NCBI RefSeq assembly: GCF_002959895.1
Contig: NZ_PPDD01000004.1
Coordinates: forward strand, 1-64,000
Direction: 5' to 3'
Length of the DNA: 64,000 nt
Source of the DNA: Veillonella infantium
GTDB lineage: Bacteria > Bacillota > Negativicutes > Veillonellales > Veillonellaceae
This document shows, one piece after another, positions 32,022 through 41,368 of the stretch; positions within the stretch are counted from its first letter, which is position 1; every line of letters begins with the position of its first letter. The position numbers and the translations under genes are program-made. Below the pieces are notes generated by a model that worked only from the letters and a program-made list of their open reading frames with translations, did not search any database and had not been told where the DNA came from.

Positions 32022-32798
32022 ATGAAATCTTTGAAAGTATTGGCTTGTGCAGCTTGCTTATTGGGAACCGTATCTGGTGTAGGTTTCGCTAAGGATGTAC
32101 AAACCATTGCAGGTTCTATGGTAGTGCCTAACAATGTCAATGTTGTTTCTGCATCTAAAACAAATACACGTGATTTTGTAGCGAAACAATTAGATGAGAA
32201 CCCTTCAAAATCATCAATGGCAAACATGATGGCTAAGGAGTTTCTTCAAAATCTAGGTACTAACTTTGATGTATATCAATTACAAGGAAATGATAAAACA
32301 GGTCAAAAGGATGCATTCCTAGTAGCGGTAGATGTTAAACAAATAGCGCAGCAAGTGGCTAAGGACAAAGCTAATGATCCTATGTTTGTAGCGGCTATGG
32401 CGGCTCTAGATAAAGGTCAAATTGACCCTGTTACAGAACAACTCATGTTAGGTGCTATTAACAAGCAAATTCCAACTACTACAACTGTAGTACCTTTAAA
32501 TGATCCGAAACGCTATGCTAATCTTAAGACTCGGTCAGGTGAACTGCTTATAAAACCTAGAACGCTTACCGTAGAAAATGCGGAACAAGTACATCCTGTG
32601 GCTGGTACAAAATATCAAACTTATGCAGCAAGTTCTCGCTTGTTATATGCAGATGGAAATGTACAAACTCCGCTTTATGCAAATGCTGCATTTGTGTTAA
32701 AGCCAGGTAAACCGGTACTATACGTAGGTGTAACAACTGATGTACAGCGGGATTATTTCAAAACGATATTTGACAATGCCTTCAAATCTATTAAATAA
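32022..32798 (+). CDS. Secreted protein, paralogue of the preceding gene
   Basis: The 258-residue product has a signal peptide (about 1-24, ending GFA). It shares the VYQLQGNDKTGQKDAFLVAV block and the end-of-protein arrangement with the previous protein, but is otherwise divergent. AAGGGAGG lies inside the end of the upstream gene. The function is not known; neither gene has a lipobox. Confidence 0.7.
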   Translation: MKSLKVLACAACLLGTVSGVGFAKDVQTIAGSMVVPNNVNVVSASKTNTRDFVAKQLDENPSKSSMANMMAKEFLQNLGTNFDVYQLQGNDKTGQKDAFLVAVDVKQIAQQVAKDKANDPMFVAAMAALDKGQIDPVTEQLMLGAINKQIPTTTTVVPLNDPKRYANLKTRSGELLIKPRTLTVENAEQVHPVAGTKYQTYAASSRLLYADGNVQTPLYANAAFVLKPGKPVLYVGVTTDVQRDYFKTIFDNAFKSIK

Positions 32799-32915
32799 TT
32801 TGTTATAGATATACTTTCACAGAGTATGTCATATACAAGGTAATTACTAATGTGAGTATGTCGGCATTAGCATGATTTATATTATTTTTTATTATATTTT
32901 TAAAGGAGAATTATT

Positions 32916-33287
32916 ATGAACACAATTCACACAGACAAAGCTCCAGCAGCAGTAGGTCCTTACTCTCAAGCTAAAGTAGTAGGCGGTTTATTATTCGCTT
33001 CTGGTCAAATTCCACTCGATCCTAAGACTGGTTCCATTGTTGCAAGCGGTATCGTAGAGCAAACTGAACAAGTATGCAAAAACATTGATGCTGTATTGGC
33101 TGCAGCAGGTTCTGACTTCTCTGAAGTTATTAAAACTACTTGTTTCTTGGCTGATATTGCTGACTTCAAAGCATTTAACGAAGTGTATGCTAAATACTTC
33201 ACTTCTAAACCAGCTCGTTCTTGCGTAGCAGTAAAAGACCTTCCATTGGGTGCTTTGGTAGAAGTGGAAATTATTGCGGAAGTATAA
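32916..33287 (+). CDS. ridA: RidA (YjgF/YER057c/UK114) enamine/imine deaminase
   Basis: RidA hydrolyses reactive 2-aminoacrylate and related imines to keto acids. The 123-residue product has the family motifs GPYSQAKVVGGLLFASGQIP and, at the C-terminus, PARSCVAVKDLPLGALVEVE, with the catalytic Arg in PARS. AAAGGAG precedes the ATG. It sits one base before an L-cysteine desulfidase gene, whose reaction releases 2-aminoacrylate, which fits its role. Confidence 0.93.
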   Translation: MNTIHTDKAPAAVGPYSQAKVVGGLLFASGQIPLDPKTGSIVASGIVEQTEQVCKNIDAVLAAAGSDFSEVIKTTCFLADIADFKAFNEVYAKYFTSKPARSCVAVKDLPLGALVEVEIIAEV

Positions 33288-33288
33288 G

Positions 33289-34536
33289 ATGGATTATATT
33301 TCCTTATTACAATCAGAGATGCGTCCTGCCTTCGGGTGCACTGAGCCGATTGCATTGGCTTATGCGGCTGCGAAGGCAGTCTCTGTTTTAGATGAGTTTC
33401 CTAATCATATTCACGCACGATGCAGCGCGAATATTATTAAAAATGTAAAATCCGTAGTAATTCCTAACTCTGGTGGGCGAAAGGGCCTTCAAGCGGCTGC
33501 CACCCTTGGTGCCATCGTAGGTCATCCTGAGCGTGAGCTAGAGGTACTAGAATCTGCTACAGATGAAGATCGTAAATGGCTTGGCACATTGTTGGATGCT
33601 AACTTCTGTACGGTCTCACTCGCTGAAGGTGTAGATAATCTTTATATCGAAATCACTGCTGAAACAGATGAACATACAGCGGTGGTTCGCATTGAAAATG
33701 ACCATACGAATGTAACCTATGTAGCCGTAGATGGTGAGATTGTCTCTGAAACAACTAATGAAATTAAGAAGGCTGCAAAAACTAAATATGCTATGACTTT
33801 TGATAGCATTTACGAATTTGCTAAAACGGCAGATATTTCTGGCATCATTCCTCAAATCAAACAGCAAGTAGAATATAATACGGCTATTTCTAGAGAAGGT
33901 TTATCTAATGACTATGGATCCAACATAGGACAGCTATTACTATTGGATGAAGAAAATCCTTCCCTTGAAACGAAATGTAAAGCTCGTGCAGCGGCTGGAT
34001 CCGATGCGCGCATGAGCGGTTGTCCATTGCCTGTAGTTATCTGCTCTGGCTCTGGTAACCAAGGCTTAACCGTATCTGTACCAATTATTACGACTGCCGA
34101 GGAACTTGGTAAAAGTGATGATGAACTTTATCGAGCGCTAGTCTTTGCTAACTTGTTAACACTGTACGTTAAATCTGGTATTGGTAAATTGTCCGCCTAC
34201 TGCGGCGTTGTATCTGCCGGTGTGGTAAGTGTAGCAGGTATTGCCTTCTTGAAAGGTGATAGTAAGGATATCATCGAGAATACCCTTGTAAATGGTCTTG
34301 CCAGCTTATCTGGTATTGTATGTGATGGTGCAAAACCATCCTGCGCAGGTAAAATTGCAATCTCCCTTGATGGCGCCTTTATGGGATATAAACAAGCTCG
34401 CCTTAATAAGAACTACCAAAAAGGTGATGGCCTTGTAGCCTACTCCGTTGATGATACTATTCGTAGTATCGGTGCTGTGGCTCAAGGTATGAAAGAAACG
34501 GACGTAGTTATCTTGAATGAAATGCTAAAACACTAA
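33289..34536 (+). CDS. L-cysteine desulfidase (CyuA/UPF0597 family)
   Basis: The family splits L-cysteine into sulfide, ammonia and pyruvate through an Fe-S cluster. The 415-residue product has RPAFGCTEPIALAYAAAKA at its start (Cys17) and the cluster-type cysteines in KLSAYCGVVSAG and GIVCDGAKPSC. The product list fits H2S formation by oral or gut Veillonella. The start at 33289 is just after the ridA stop codon, with a weak GGAAG site inside ridA, implying coupling. Confidence 0.87.
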   Translation: MDYISLLQSEMRPAFGCTEPIALAYAAAKAVSVLDEFPNHIHARCSANIIKNVKSVVIPNSGGRKGLQAAATLGAIVGHPERELEVLESATDEDRKWLGTLLDANFCTVSLAEGVDNLYIEITAETDEHTAVVRIENDHTNVTYVAVDGEIVSETTNEIKKAAKTKYAMTFDSIYEFAKTADISGIIPQIKQQVEYNTAISREGLSNDYGSNIGQLLLLDEENPSLETKCKARAAAGSDARMSGCPLPVVICSGSGNQGLTVSVPIITTAEELGKSDDELYRALVFANLLTLYVKSGIGKLSAYCGVVSAGVVSVAGIAFLKGDSKDIIENTLVNGLASLSGIVCDGAKPSCAGKIAISLDGAFMGYKQARLNKNYQKGDGLVAYSVDDTIRSIGAVAQGMKETDVVILNEMLKH

Positions 34537-34550
34537 TTTAGCTAAAAATA

Positions 34551-34575
34551 AAAGCCCCCGTAAGGGGGCTTTTTT
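34551..34575. terminator. Bidirectional terminator
   Basis: The stem AAAGCCCCC/GGGGGCTTT with A/T flanks serves the convergent desulfidase and exporter genes. It overlaps the last codon of the exporter. Confidence 0.9.
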
Positions 34576-35761
34576 ACTGTAATTTTTTAGGATCTTTGAG
34601 TATCAATGATGCCCCAAGACCCATTACGAGGAATGGCACGAGTGTCATCATAGCTACCGGTAGGGAGTAGGTATCTGCTAGGTTACCTACTACAGGTGCG
34701 ATGACACCACCGATAGTTTGGCTCACGCCGAGGGTGATACCCGATGCAAAGCCGATACTTTTGGCTAGATATGTTTGGCCTAGTACGATAACTGGGCTGT
34801 AGCTAATTGCTTTAGCAGCACCAATCATGAGTAGTAGCAAGTAGGCTACAGGCATCATGATGAGTGGTGAGAAGGTTGGCACCTCTGTTAATAGGAACAT
34901 AGCAGGTAACCAAACTAATAGGGATAGTCTGATAATCTTGATAGGACCATATTTATCGCCCAATAGACCGCCAATATAGGTCATGAAGATGCCGATACTA
35001 AAGAATACAGTCAAGGCAAAGCTACCTTGTTCTGGGCTTGTACCGAGCTCGCGAGTCCAGAAAATCGGAATAAACGCATTGATAACGCGGAAGTTTACTG
35101 ATTGGCTCAAGATAATGATGAACAAGATGCCAAAGTATTTCCAGTAGTTCTTCAGCGGTTTTGCTGCCACTGTTGGATTTTCAGTAGCTACTGCTTGGTC
35201 GATAGTACGTGCATGAGCTACGATGCGAGGCATGAGTACGAACAATATAGTAGATATAATAATACCTACTACAGTGAAAGCCGCTAATCCATGTGGGCCC
35301 ACTGTATAGGCGATAGCACCTGCAAAGAGTGGGCCAAAGGCGAAGCCTGAGCTGCCGCCGATAGCAAAGGTGCCCATGGCCTTACCTTTCTTGCCTCCGC
35401 CGAGACGGTTCATAATCTTCGCGCCTTCAGGATGGAAGACGGAAGAGCCAACGCCCGCTAATGTGGCACAAACGAGGAGGCTTTCATAAGAGGTAACAAA
35501 GCCCATCATACCTGTACTACATGCAGATAATAAAACGCCGAAGGCAATGAGCCGGGGCTGATTGATCTTGTCTGAAATATAGCCTAGTAAAGGCTGTAAT
35601 AATGATGATAATGCTGTATTAGCTAAGATGAGAAAACCTGCTTGCTCTAAGCTCAGTCCATAGGTATAAATGAACAGAGGTAAGAGGGCAGGCAACACAC
35701 TTTGACAGGAGTCGTTAATCATATGACTCACTGTAATGAGATAAGGGTAATATTTTTTCAT
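34574..35761 (-). CDS. MFS exporter, fosmidomycin-resistance (Fsr)-like
   Basis: The 395-residue transporter has about 12 membrane segments. ISHMxND-type N-terminal motif (VSHMINDSCQSVLPALLPLF) and GVGSSVFHPEGAKI are typical of the Fsr group of drug or metabolite exporters. True substrate is unknown. AGGGGA precedes the start codon on the minus strand. It is a single gene. Confidence 0.83.
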   Translation of the reverse strand: MKKYYPYLITVSHMINDSCQSVLPALLPLFIYTYGLSLEQAGFLILANTALSSLLQPLLGYISDKINQPRLIAFGVLLSACSTGMMGFVTSYESLLVCATLAGVGSSVFHPEGAKIMNRLGGGKKGKAMGTFAIGGSSGFAFGPLFAGAIAYTVGPHGLAAFTVVGIIISTILFVLMPRIVAHARTIDQAVATENPTVAAKPLKNYWKYFGILFIIILSQSVNFRVINAFIPIFWTRELGTSPEQGSFALTVFFSIGIFMTYIGGLLGDKYGPIKIIRLSLLVWLPAMFLLTEVPTFSPLIMMPVAYLLLLMIGAAKAISYSPVIVLGQTYLAKSIGFASGITLGVSQTIGGVIAPVVGNLADTYSLPVAMMTLVPFLVMGLGASLILKDPKKLQ

Positions 35762-35854
35762 AGTAGTGTCCCCTTGAGTCTATTTAATAGCAGTAATTAT
35801 ATCTTGTGTATATTATAACTCATAAAGTTACTAAAGTATTGATAAATATAGATA

Positions 35855-35885
35855 CAAAAAAAGCGCTAACCACAGTTAGCGCTTT
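35855..35885 (-). terminator. Terminator of the tadA-tRNA-Ser transcript
   Basis: The stem AAAGCGCTAAC/GTTAGCGCTTT is followed on the minus strand by a T-run, 13 bases after the tRNA 3' end. Confidence 0.9.
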
Positions 35886-35897
35886 ATATAGTTCAGT

Positions 35898-35988
35898 TGG
35901 CAGAGGAGGAGGGATTTGAACCCCCGCGCCGGTTGCCCGACCTACCGCATTTCGAGTGCGGACCCTTCAGCCTCTTGGGTACTCCTCC
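35898..35988 (-). tRNA. tRNA-Ser (CGA)
   Basis: This 91-base class II tRNA has acceptor GGAGGAG/CTCCTCT (one G-U), anticodon CGA in the loop of GCACTCGAAATGC, a long variable arm, T-loop TTCAAAT, discriminator G and encoded CCA. Its 5' half overlaps the last 47 bases of tadA on the same strand. Confidence 0.92.
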
Positions 35989-36487
35989 GTGCTTTTCGGC
36001 GCTCTTTAAAGAAGTCTTTCATAATTTGGCTGCATTCATCACCAAGCACACCAGATGCTAGTTCTGGTTCATGATTTAAACCAGGATGAGAGAGCACATT
36101 GAATAGCGATTCTACAGCGCCTCCTTTGTAATCACTTGCACCATATACGACACGATCAATACGACTGTTAATAATGGCTCCAGCGCACATCGGACACGGC
36201 TCTATCGTAACATACAGGGTACAACCAGTCAACCGCCAGCGCTTGAGAACATCGCATGCTTCGCGGATGACGAGGACCTCTGCATGAGCCGTTGCATCAT
36301 GATCAAGTTCACGACGATTGTGGTGGCGTGACACGATTGTATTATCTTCTACGAGAATGGCACCAATAGGGATTTCTCCAAGTTCATAAGCCTTGCGAGC
36401 TTCTTCCATGGCGATAGCCATGAAATACTCATCCCGTGTGCGTTCATCCATATTTTCAATATCGATAGGTGTAATGTCTTTTGTCAT
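35942..36487 (-). CDS. tadA: tRNA-specific adenosine deaminase
   Basis: TadA deaminates A34 to inosine in tRNA-Arg(ACG). The 181-residue product has zinc-binding DATAHAE (His68, catalytic Glu70) and PCPMCAGA (Cys98, Cys101). ATG 36487 fits the AGAGGT site better than ATG 36493, which nearly abuts it. The last 15 or so codons (STQEAEGSALEMR) are encoded by the 5' half of the tRNA-Ser gene, and the stop TAG falls inside the tRNA near the anticodon arm. Confidence 0.93.
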   Translation of the reverse strand: MTKDITPIDIENMDERTRDEYFMAIAMEEARKAYELGEIPIGAILVEDNTIVSRHHNRRELDHDATAHAEVLVIREACDVLKRWRLTGCTLYVTIEPCPMCAGAIINSRIDRVVYGASDYKGGAVESLFNVLSHPGLNHEPELASGVLGDECSQIMKDFFKERRKARRSTQEAEGSALEMR

Positions 36488-36570
36488 TGGCATACCTCTT
36501 CATGTATAATATCTTACATAAAGTCTATCATAGTGTACGCAGTTATGCGAATAGATTATTTGGGGGAAAT

Positions 36571-37218
36571 ATGGACATTATTTGGTATATATTTGATATG
36601 ATTGGCACTATTGCCTTTGCTGTATCCGGTGCACTCGTTGGGGTAGCCCGAAAGATGGATATATTTGGGATGACTGTTCTTGCATTGGCTACTGCCATTG
36701 GTGGTGGTATTGTACGGGACGTGTTGCTCGGCTATTTTCCGCCGAATTCATTGCGAAATGTAGTGTATGTTACCGTTGTTTTAGTGGTAACTGTTATCGT
36801 GTTCTTGATTTATAACAGTCGATATCGCAAGCATGCTATGGGGCCTCGTAGTCGAGCTAGTTACTTGTTAGCTGATGCATTAGGGCTAGCATCATTTACA
36901 GTAACAGGTGCCTCTGCAGGTTTTAAACTCTATCCAGAGTTGCCTATCTTTATTGTATTGCTCGGTACAATCACTGCTGTTGGTGGCGGTATTATCCGCG
37001 ATATGTTGGCGCAACGCATCCCATCTGTTTTGAAAGAGGATGTATATGCCTTGCCTAGTATTATTGGAGGCATCGTTTATTATCTTATGGTCACATCGAG
37101 TTGGGACAGTATGGCCGTATATGGTGCTTTCACAGTGGTACTCGTTATCCGTCTGCTAGCCATCAAGTACAATTGGAGTCTACCTAAGGTAGGAAAGTCC
37201 AAGCCGGTTGCGAAATAA
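36571..37218 (+). CDS. TRIC channel / UPF0126 family membrane protein
   Basis: The 215-residue product has about six to seven membrane segments in two repeated halves, each with a glycine-rich GGGI(V/I)RD motif (ATAIGGGIVRDVLLG and TAVGGGIIRDMLAQ). This is the bacterial TRIC/UPF0126 fold (YicG/YadS), reported as cation or small-molecule channels. GGGGGAA precedes the ATG at 36571. The frame from 36481 would run into the tadA promoter. Confidence 0.88.
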   Translation: MDIIWYIFDMIGTIAFAVSGALVGVARKMDIFGMTVLALATAIGGGIVRDVLLGYFPPNSLRNVVYVTVVLVVTVIVFLIYNSRYRKHAMGPRSRASYLLADALGLASFTVTGASAGFKLYPELPIFIVLLGTITAVGGGIIRDMLAQRIPSVLKEDVYALPSIIGGIVYYLMVTSSWDSMAVYGAFTVVLVIRLLAIKYNWSLPKVGKSKPVAK

Positions 37219-37346
37219 TGGTCAAATGATATAATTATACTATTGAGCATATGAACATTTCATAAAAGTGTCAGAAAAAGAGAGTATTATATAACAGTTC
37301 ATTTTGCGAGTCGGGAGTACTCGCTACACAGAAGGAGATTTGATTT

Positions 37347-39152
37347 ATGACGAATAAATGGTTGAAAGTAGCACTTATGGCTGCAGCCATCGCTACTGGT
37401 ACATCTATTAAAATTGATGCGGAAACCGTATTGTACGTACCTCAAGATGATCGCCCTGTAAGTTTACAATATACTGTAGATACAGCTCGTGAAGCAGGTA
37501 TGACTATATTGACGCCACCTCAAAATTTGATTTCAGGTAAGACCTATCAAGGTCAAGCAGATCAAATTATGGCTTGGGTTGAACAAAATGCAGGTCGTGC
37601 TGATGTGATGGTATTGAGTACAGATACACTTATTTATGGTGGTCTTGTAGACTCTCGTAAACATAATATTCCACTTTCAACATTGGAAAGTCGTTTGAAA
37701 CGTATTGAAGCCTTAAAAGCTCGTAATAAAAAGGTTCGTATCTATGGCTTTGGCACTGTAATGCGTTCTCCACGTGCTAGTGGTGGCGGTACTGAGCCAG
37801 CTTACTATGCTGAATACGGTCCTACTATCTTCCAAATTGCAGCATTACAAGATAAATTAGATTCTGGGTCCTTAACACAAGAGGAAACTCAAAAATTGAT
37901 GAGCTTGCAAGCCTCTGTTCCTGTAGAATATCTACAAGATTGGTTTGACCGCCGTCAAAAAAATATGAAAATCAACAAAGAATTAATCGATGAAACTCGT
38001 AGCGGTGTATTCGATTACTTTGCATTGGGTCATGATGATACATCTCAATTGTCTCAATCTGCATTAGAAGGTCGTTACTTAAGTAAATACTCTAAGGATA
38101 TTCCTGCTGAGAAATATGGTAGCTTCCCTGGTGCCGACCAACTTGGTCTATTGTTGATGGCTCGTTCTCGTACAGATGAAAGTACAGAAAAACCTACATT
38201 CTCCGTAATTTACCCACTCGGTGGTGGCGGTAAAACTTTGCCAGGTTACGAAGACCAAACAGTTGATAAAACGATTGCACAACACGTTGAGGCCGTAGGT
38301 GGCACTATGGTGACACAAGGTAAACCAACTGTGTTGTTAGCCGTGAATACACCACTTACTACAAGTACTGGTGAATCTGAAAGCTTCGAGAACTTCCCGA
38401 TGATTTCTAATTCTACTAATGCTTTCGTAGATCGCATTCAACAAGCTGTTGATTCTGGTGTAAACGTCAGTGTTGCTGATATTGCTTATAACAATGGTGC
38501 TGATAATACATTGGTATCTGCTATGTATAAGCGCGATTTGCTATACAAAATCGGTGCGTATAATGGTTGGAATACAGCAAGTAATACGATAGGCTATGCC
38601 ATTGCTCAAGGCGTATTGCTCAAAACTATGAGCCCAGAAGGTCACCGTAAGATGTTGACTCAACAATACTTAGATAACTGGGCGTACCAAGCAAATATCC
38701 GTAAAGATATTTACCGTATGCAAGACTCTATTCGCACAGATAATGTACGTTACTCTGGCGAGTTGAATGAACGTCTTGAAAGTTATTTAGGCGAACGTAT
38801 CCAAGACTTTGCTGAAAAATACCTTAAAGTTGACCCTCGTACAGTAAAAGCTACATTCCCTTGGGGCCGTCTATTCGAAACAGATATTACAATCTATGAT
38901 AAACCTGTAGTGCCTCTTGAAAAAGAATTGCGCTTGAAACGTGAAGCAGAGGCAAAAGCTAAAGCCGAAGCGGAAGCTAAGGCTAAGGCAGAAGCTGCAG
39001 CTAAGGCTAATGGTCAAGCTGTGCCAGTCAAACCAGCAAAGACTCAAACTGAACTCTCTACAGTATCTGTAATTCCAGTAGTAAAACAACCAGCTACTAC
39101 ATCTCAAGGTCTACGCATTGTGCCAACACCTGCCGTTGTACCTGGTCAATAA
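37347..39152 (+). CDS. Exported DUF4127 family protein
   Basis: The 601-residue product starts with a signal peptide (about 1-25). The mature start LYVPQDDRPVSLQYTVDTA and later STDTLIYGGLVDSRKH, GTVMRSPRASGGGTEPAYY and ALGHDDTSQLS are characteristic of DUF4127, whose function is unknown. The C-terminal part adds an AEAKAKAEAEAKAKAEA coiled or helical repeat and a Pro/Thr-rich tail, likely for wall or membrane contact. GAAGGAGA precedes the ATG. It lies just upstream of an acyltransferase. Confidence 0.85.
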   Translation: MTNKWLKVALMAAAIATGTSIKIDAETVLYVPQDDRPVSLQYTVDTAREAGMTILTPPQNLISGKTYQGQADQIMAWVEQNAGRADVMVLSTDTLIYGGLVDSRKHNIPLSTLESRLKRIEALKARNKKVRIYGFGTVMRSPRASGGGTEPAYYAEYGPTIFQIAALQDKLDSGSLTQEETQKLMSLQASVPVEYLQDWFDRRQKNMKINKELIDETRSGVFDYFALGHDDTSQLSQSALEGRYLSKYSKDIPAEKYGSFPGADQLGLLLMARSRTDESTEKPTFSVIYPLGGGGKTLPGYEDQTVDKTIAQHVEAVGGTMVTQGKPTVLLAVNTPLTTSTGESESFENFPMISNSTNAFVDRIQQAVDSGVNVSVADIAYNNGADNTLVSAMYKRDLLYKIGAYNGWNTASNTIGYAIAQGVLLKTMSPEGHRKMLTQQYLDNWAYQANIRKDIYRMQDSIRTDNVRYSGELNERLESYLGERIQDFAEKYLKVDPRTVKATFPWGRLFETDITIYDKPVVPLEKELRLKREAEAKAKAEAEAKAKAEAAAKANGQAVPVKPAKTQTELSTVSVIPVVKQPATTSQGLRIVPTPAVVPGQ

Positions 39153-39168
39153 TGAATAGGGAATGGCT

Positions 39169-40284
39169 ATGAAAAAAGCATTTTTACCGGAAATTACTTA
39201 TATGCGTGGCCTCTGTATGCTCGGTGTTATCGGCATTCATGTAGGCTCCTATGCATTGCAAAATCCTTTTGTAAATTTAGAACTTATTAGCGTCTTAGAA
39301 ATTCTATCGCGCTTTGGAGTGCCGGCATTTTTCTTCCTCTCTGCATTTGGCTTGTTTTATCATACATCTGTAGAGGGACCATTCTCATATAAGGAATTTA
39401 TGCACCGCCGTATTCAGGTGGTGCTATTTCCATATATTACGTGGTCTTTATTTTACTTGCTCTATACGGGGCTGACGGCACATAATCTAGGCAATTTACA
39501 TCCCGGGCCATTGGCGGTAAATCTATTGTTTGGTACGTCTATGTATCATTTATACTTTATGGTTATCCTCTTATGGTTCTACGTGATGATGCCGCTATGG
39601 CGAGCTATGGTGAAAGTTATCTTAAAACGACCTGTATTTTGGATGATCTTACTATTTATTATCCAAGTTGCTATCGATTATGTCTCGTCTTACATACTCG
39701 GCCGTTGGGTAACAGAACATCTTAGTAATAACCCTGTGTTGAAATATCTCTTTGATATGAGACTTAACTATTGGGTCATCCATTATGTGTGGATATTCCT
39801 GTTGGGGGCTGTATGTGCTGAACGATATGAAACGGTATGCGAATACATGTGGCGTTATCGTTACTTGTTAGGTGCTAGTGCAGTAGGCTCTATATTGTTG
39901 ATGCTCGGATCCTACTACTATGTCATGGACGTATGGCATTATACAGTGCTAGAAGCAATTTATACAGTTCATCAAATGAGTCCAATGGGTGTCCTCTATA
40001 CTGGACTGGGAACACTATTTAGTTTGTTCCTATTCCAAACCTTACCAATGAATGCGACTATGGAATCTACTTGGTCAGAAATAGGGGATAAGTCCTACGG
40101 TATTTATTTAGCACATCCATTCTGGTTGTTGATCATCTCTGGCGTGATGGCTAAATATAATCTCCTCTATACAGTGGTCAATGTACTTGCCATGTATGCT
40201 ATGGCGCTAGGACTGTCTTATTTGACTACAGTTGCTCTCAATTATGTGCCTAAACCAATTCGTAAATTTATATTGGGACATTAG
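39169..40284 (+). CDS. Acyltransferase 3 family membrane protein
   Basis: The 371-residue product has about ten membrane segments and the acyltransferase-3 start: EITYMRGLCMLGVIGIHVGS with conserved R and H, then RFGVPAFFFLSAFGLF. Members O-acylate surface glycans with acetyl or other groups. AGGGA favours ATG 39169 over 39163. It is placed 16 bases after the DUF4127 gene, suggesting surface-polymer modification as a shared job. Confidence 0.87.
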   Translation: MKKAFLPEITYMRGLCMLGVIGIHVGSYALQNPFVNLELISVLEILSRFGVPAFFFLSAFGLFYHTSVEGPFSYKEFMHRRIQVVLFPYITWSLFYLLYTGLTAHNLGNLHPGPLAVNLLFGTSMYHLYFMVILLWFYVMMPLWRAMVKVILKRPVFWMILLFIIQVAIDYVSSYILGRWVTEHLSNNPVLKYLFDMRLNYWVIHYVWIFLLGAVCAERYETVCEYMWRYRYLLGASAVGSILLMLGSYYYVMDVWHYTVLEAIYTVHQMSPMGVLYTGLGTLFSLFLFQTLPMNATMESTWSEIGDKSYGIYLAHPFWLLIISGVMAKYNLLYTVVNVLAMYAMALGLSYLTTVALNYVPKPIRKFILGH

Positions 40285-40288
40285 TAGT

Positions 40289-40335
40289 AATCCGCTAGGA
40301 TATAGTTTTTAACTATGGCATCCTAGCGGATTTTT
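40289..40335 (+). terminator. Terminator of the acyltransferase gene
   Basis: The long stem AATCCGCTAGGAT/ATCCTAGCGGATT with a 20-base loop is followed by TTTTT. Confidence 0.9.
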
Positions 40336-40455
40336 GTATATCTAAATTGTATCTTTCACAAAGTAAAGTGTGAAAATTTGAAAGTAATTGTGATATAATA
40401 AGTCCATGATGATTACTACTTGATAGAGTAACGATATAGAAAAAGAGGTGCTCCT

Positions 40456-41313
40456 ATGCAAGAATTAACATATTTTAATGGCGAGTTCGTTGAACCAGGT
40501 GCCAAAGTTATCAGTATTGATGACCGTGGTTATTTGTTTGGTGACTCTGTATACGAAGTGGTACGTGTCGTAAAAGGCCGTTGCTTCGCATTGTCCTACC
40601 ATCAAGATCGCTTGTATCGCTCTATGCGTGAAATGGATATTCCAGTAAAAATGACCCCAGATGATTTAACTGAATTGCACGAAATTCTAATCGAGCAAAG
40701 TGAAATTAAAGAGGGTTATATTTATTTGCAAATCTCTCGTGGTGTAGCACCACGTCATCATGCATATGATCGCTCTAAACTAGAACCACAAATGCTCATG
40801 TCTATCCGCAATCTAGATATGGATGCGGTTAATAAATTGGGCGAAGGTGTTAAAGCAATTGCATTGCCTGATGAACGTTGGGACCATGTAGATATTAAGA
40901 CTACTAACTTGATTCCGAATATCTTGGCACAAACTAAAGCGGAAAAGAAATTTGCTTATACTGCAATCTTATTCCGAGATGGTATTTGTACAGAGGGCGC
41001 TACATCTAATGTATTTGCTATCAAAGATGGTATCTTGTATACGCACCCGGCCGACAATCATATCTTAAAAGGTATTACGCGCCAAATGATTTTGACCCGC
41101 GTAGCACCATCTCTAGGTATTACAGTTATTGAAAAAGAATTTGATCGTGCCTTTGTAGATGATGCGGACGAATTATTCTTTACCGATACAATTGGTGGTG
41201 TCATCCCAATTACTAAGCTAGATAGAAATCCAGTATCTGGTGGCAAACCAGGTGCTATTACACTTCGTCTACGCGAAGCACTAGAAAAATTGATGGAAGA
41301 AGGTTTGCCTTAA
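40456..41313 (+). CDS. dat: D-amino-acid transaminase (class IV aminotransferase)
   Basis: The enzyme makes D-glutamate or D-alanine for peptidoglycan. The 285-residue product has the PLP-binding Lys148 in DIKTTNLIPNILAQTKA, and the D-transaminase-specific QISRGVAPRHH segment. EGATSNVFA and LKGITRQMIL are further class IV motifs. It stands between a terminator and metNI, with GAGGTG at the start. A separate glutamate racemase-like gene is found at 46878. Confidence 0.88.
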   Translation: MQELTYFNGEFVEPGAKVISIDDRGYLFGDSVYEVVRVVKGRCFALSYHQDRLYRSMREMDIPVKMTPDDLTELHEILIEQSEIKEGYIYLQISRGVAPRHHAYDRSKLEPQMLMSIRNLDMDAVNKLGEGVKAIALPDERWDHVDIKTTNLIPNILAQTKAEKKFAYTAILFRDGICTEGATSNVFAIKDGILYTHPADNHILKGITRQMILTRVAPSLGITVIEKEFDRAFVDDADELFFTDTIGGVIPITKLDRNPVSGGKPGAITLRLREALEKLMEEGLP

Positions 41314-41368
41314 TAGGTAATCGACTTTCATTACATGGTAAACTTTTCCCTTAAGAAAGGACATTATT

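Noticed and set aside
41314-41368. SAM or T-box riboswitch before metN
   Set aside because: The leader is only ~55 bases and has no conserved box or terminator/antiterminator pair; the metQ leader likewise shows none.
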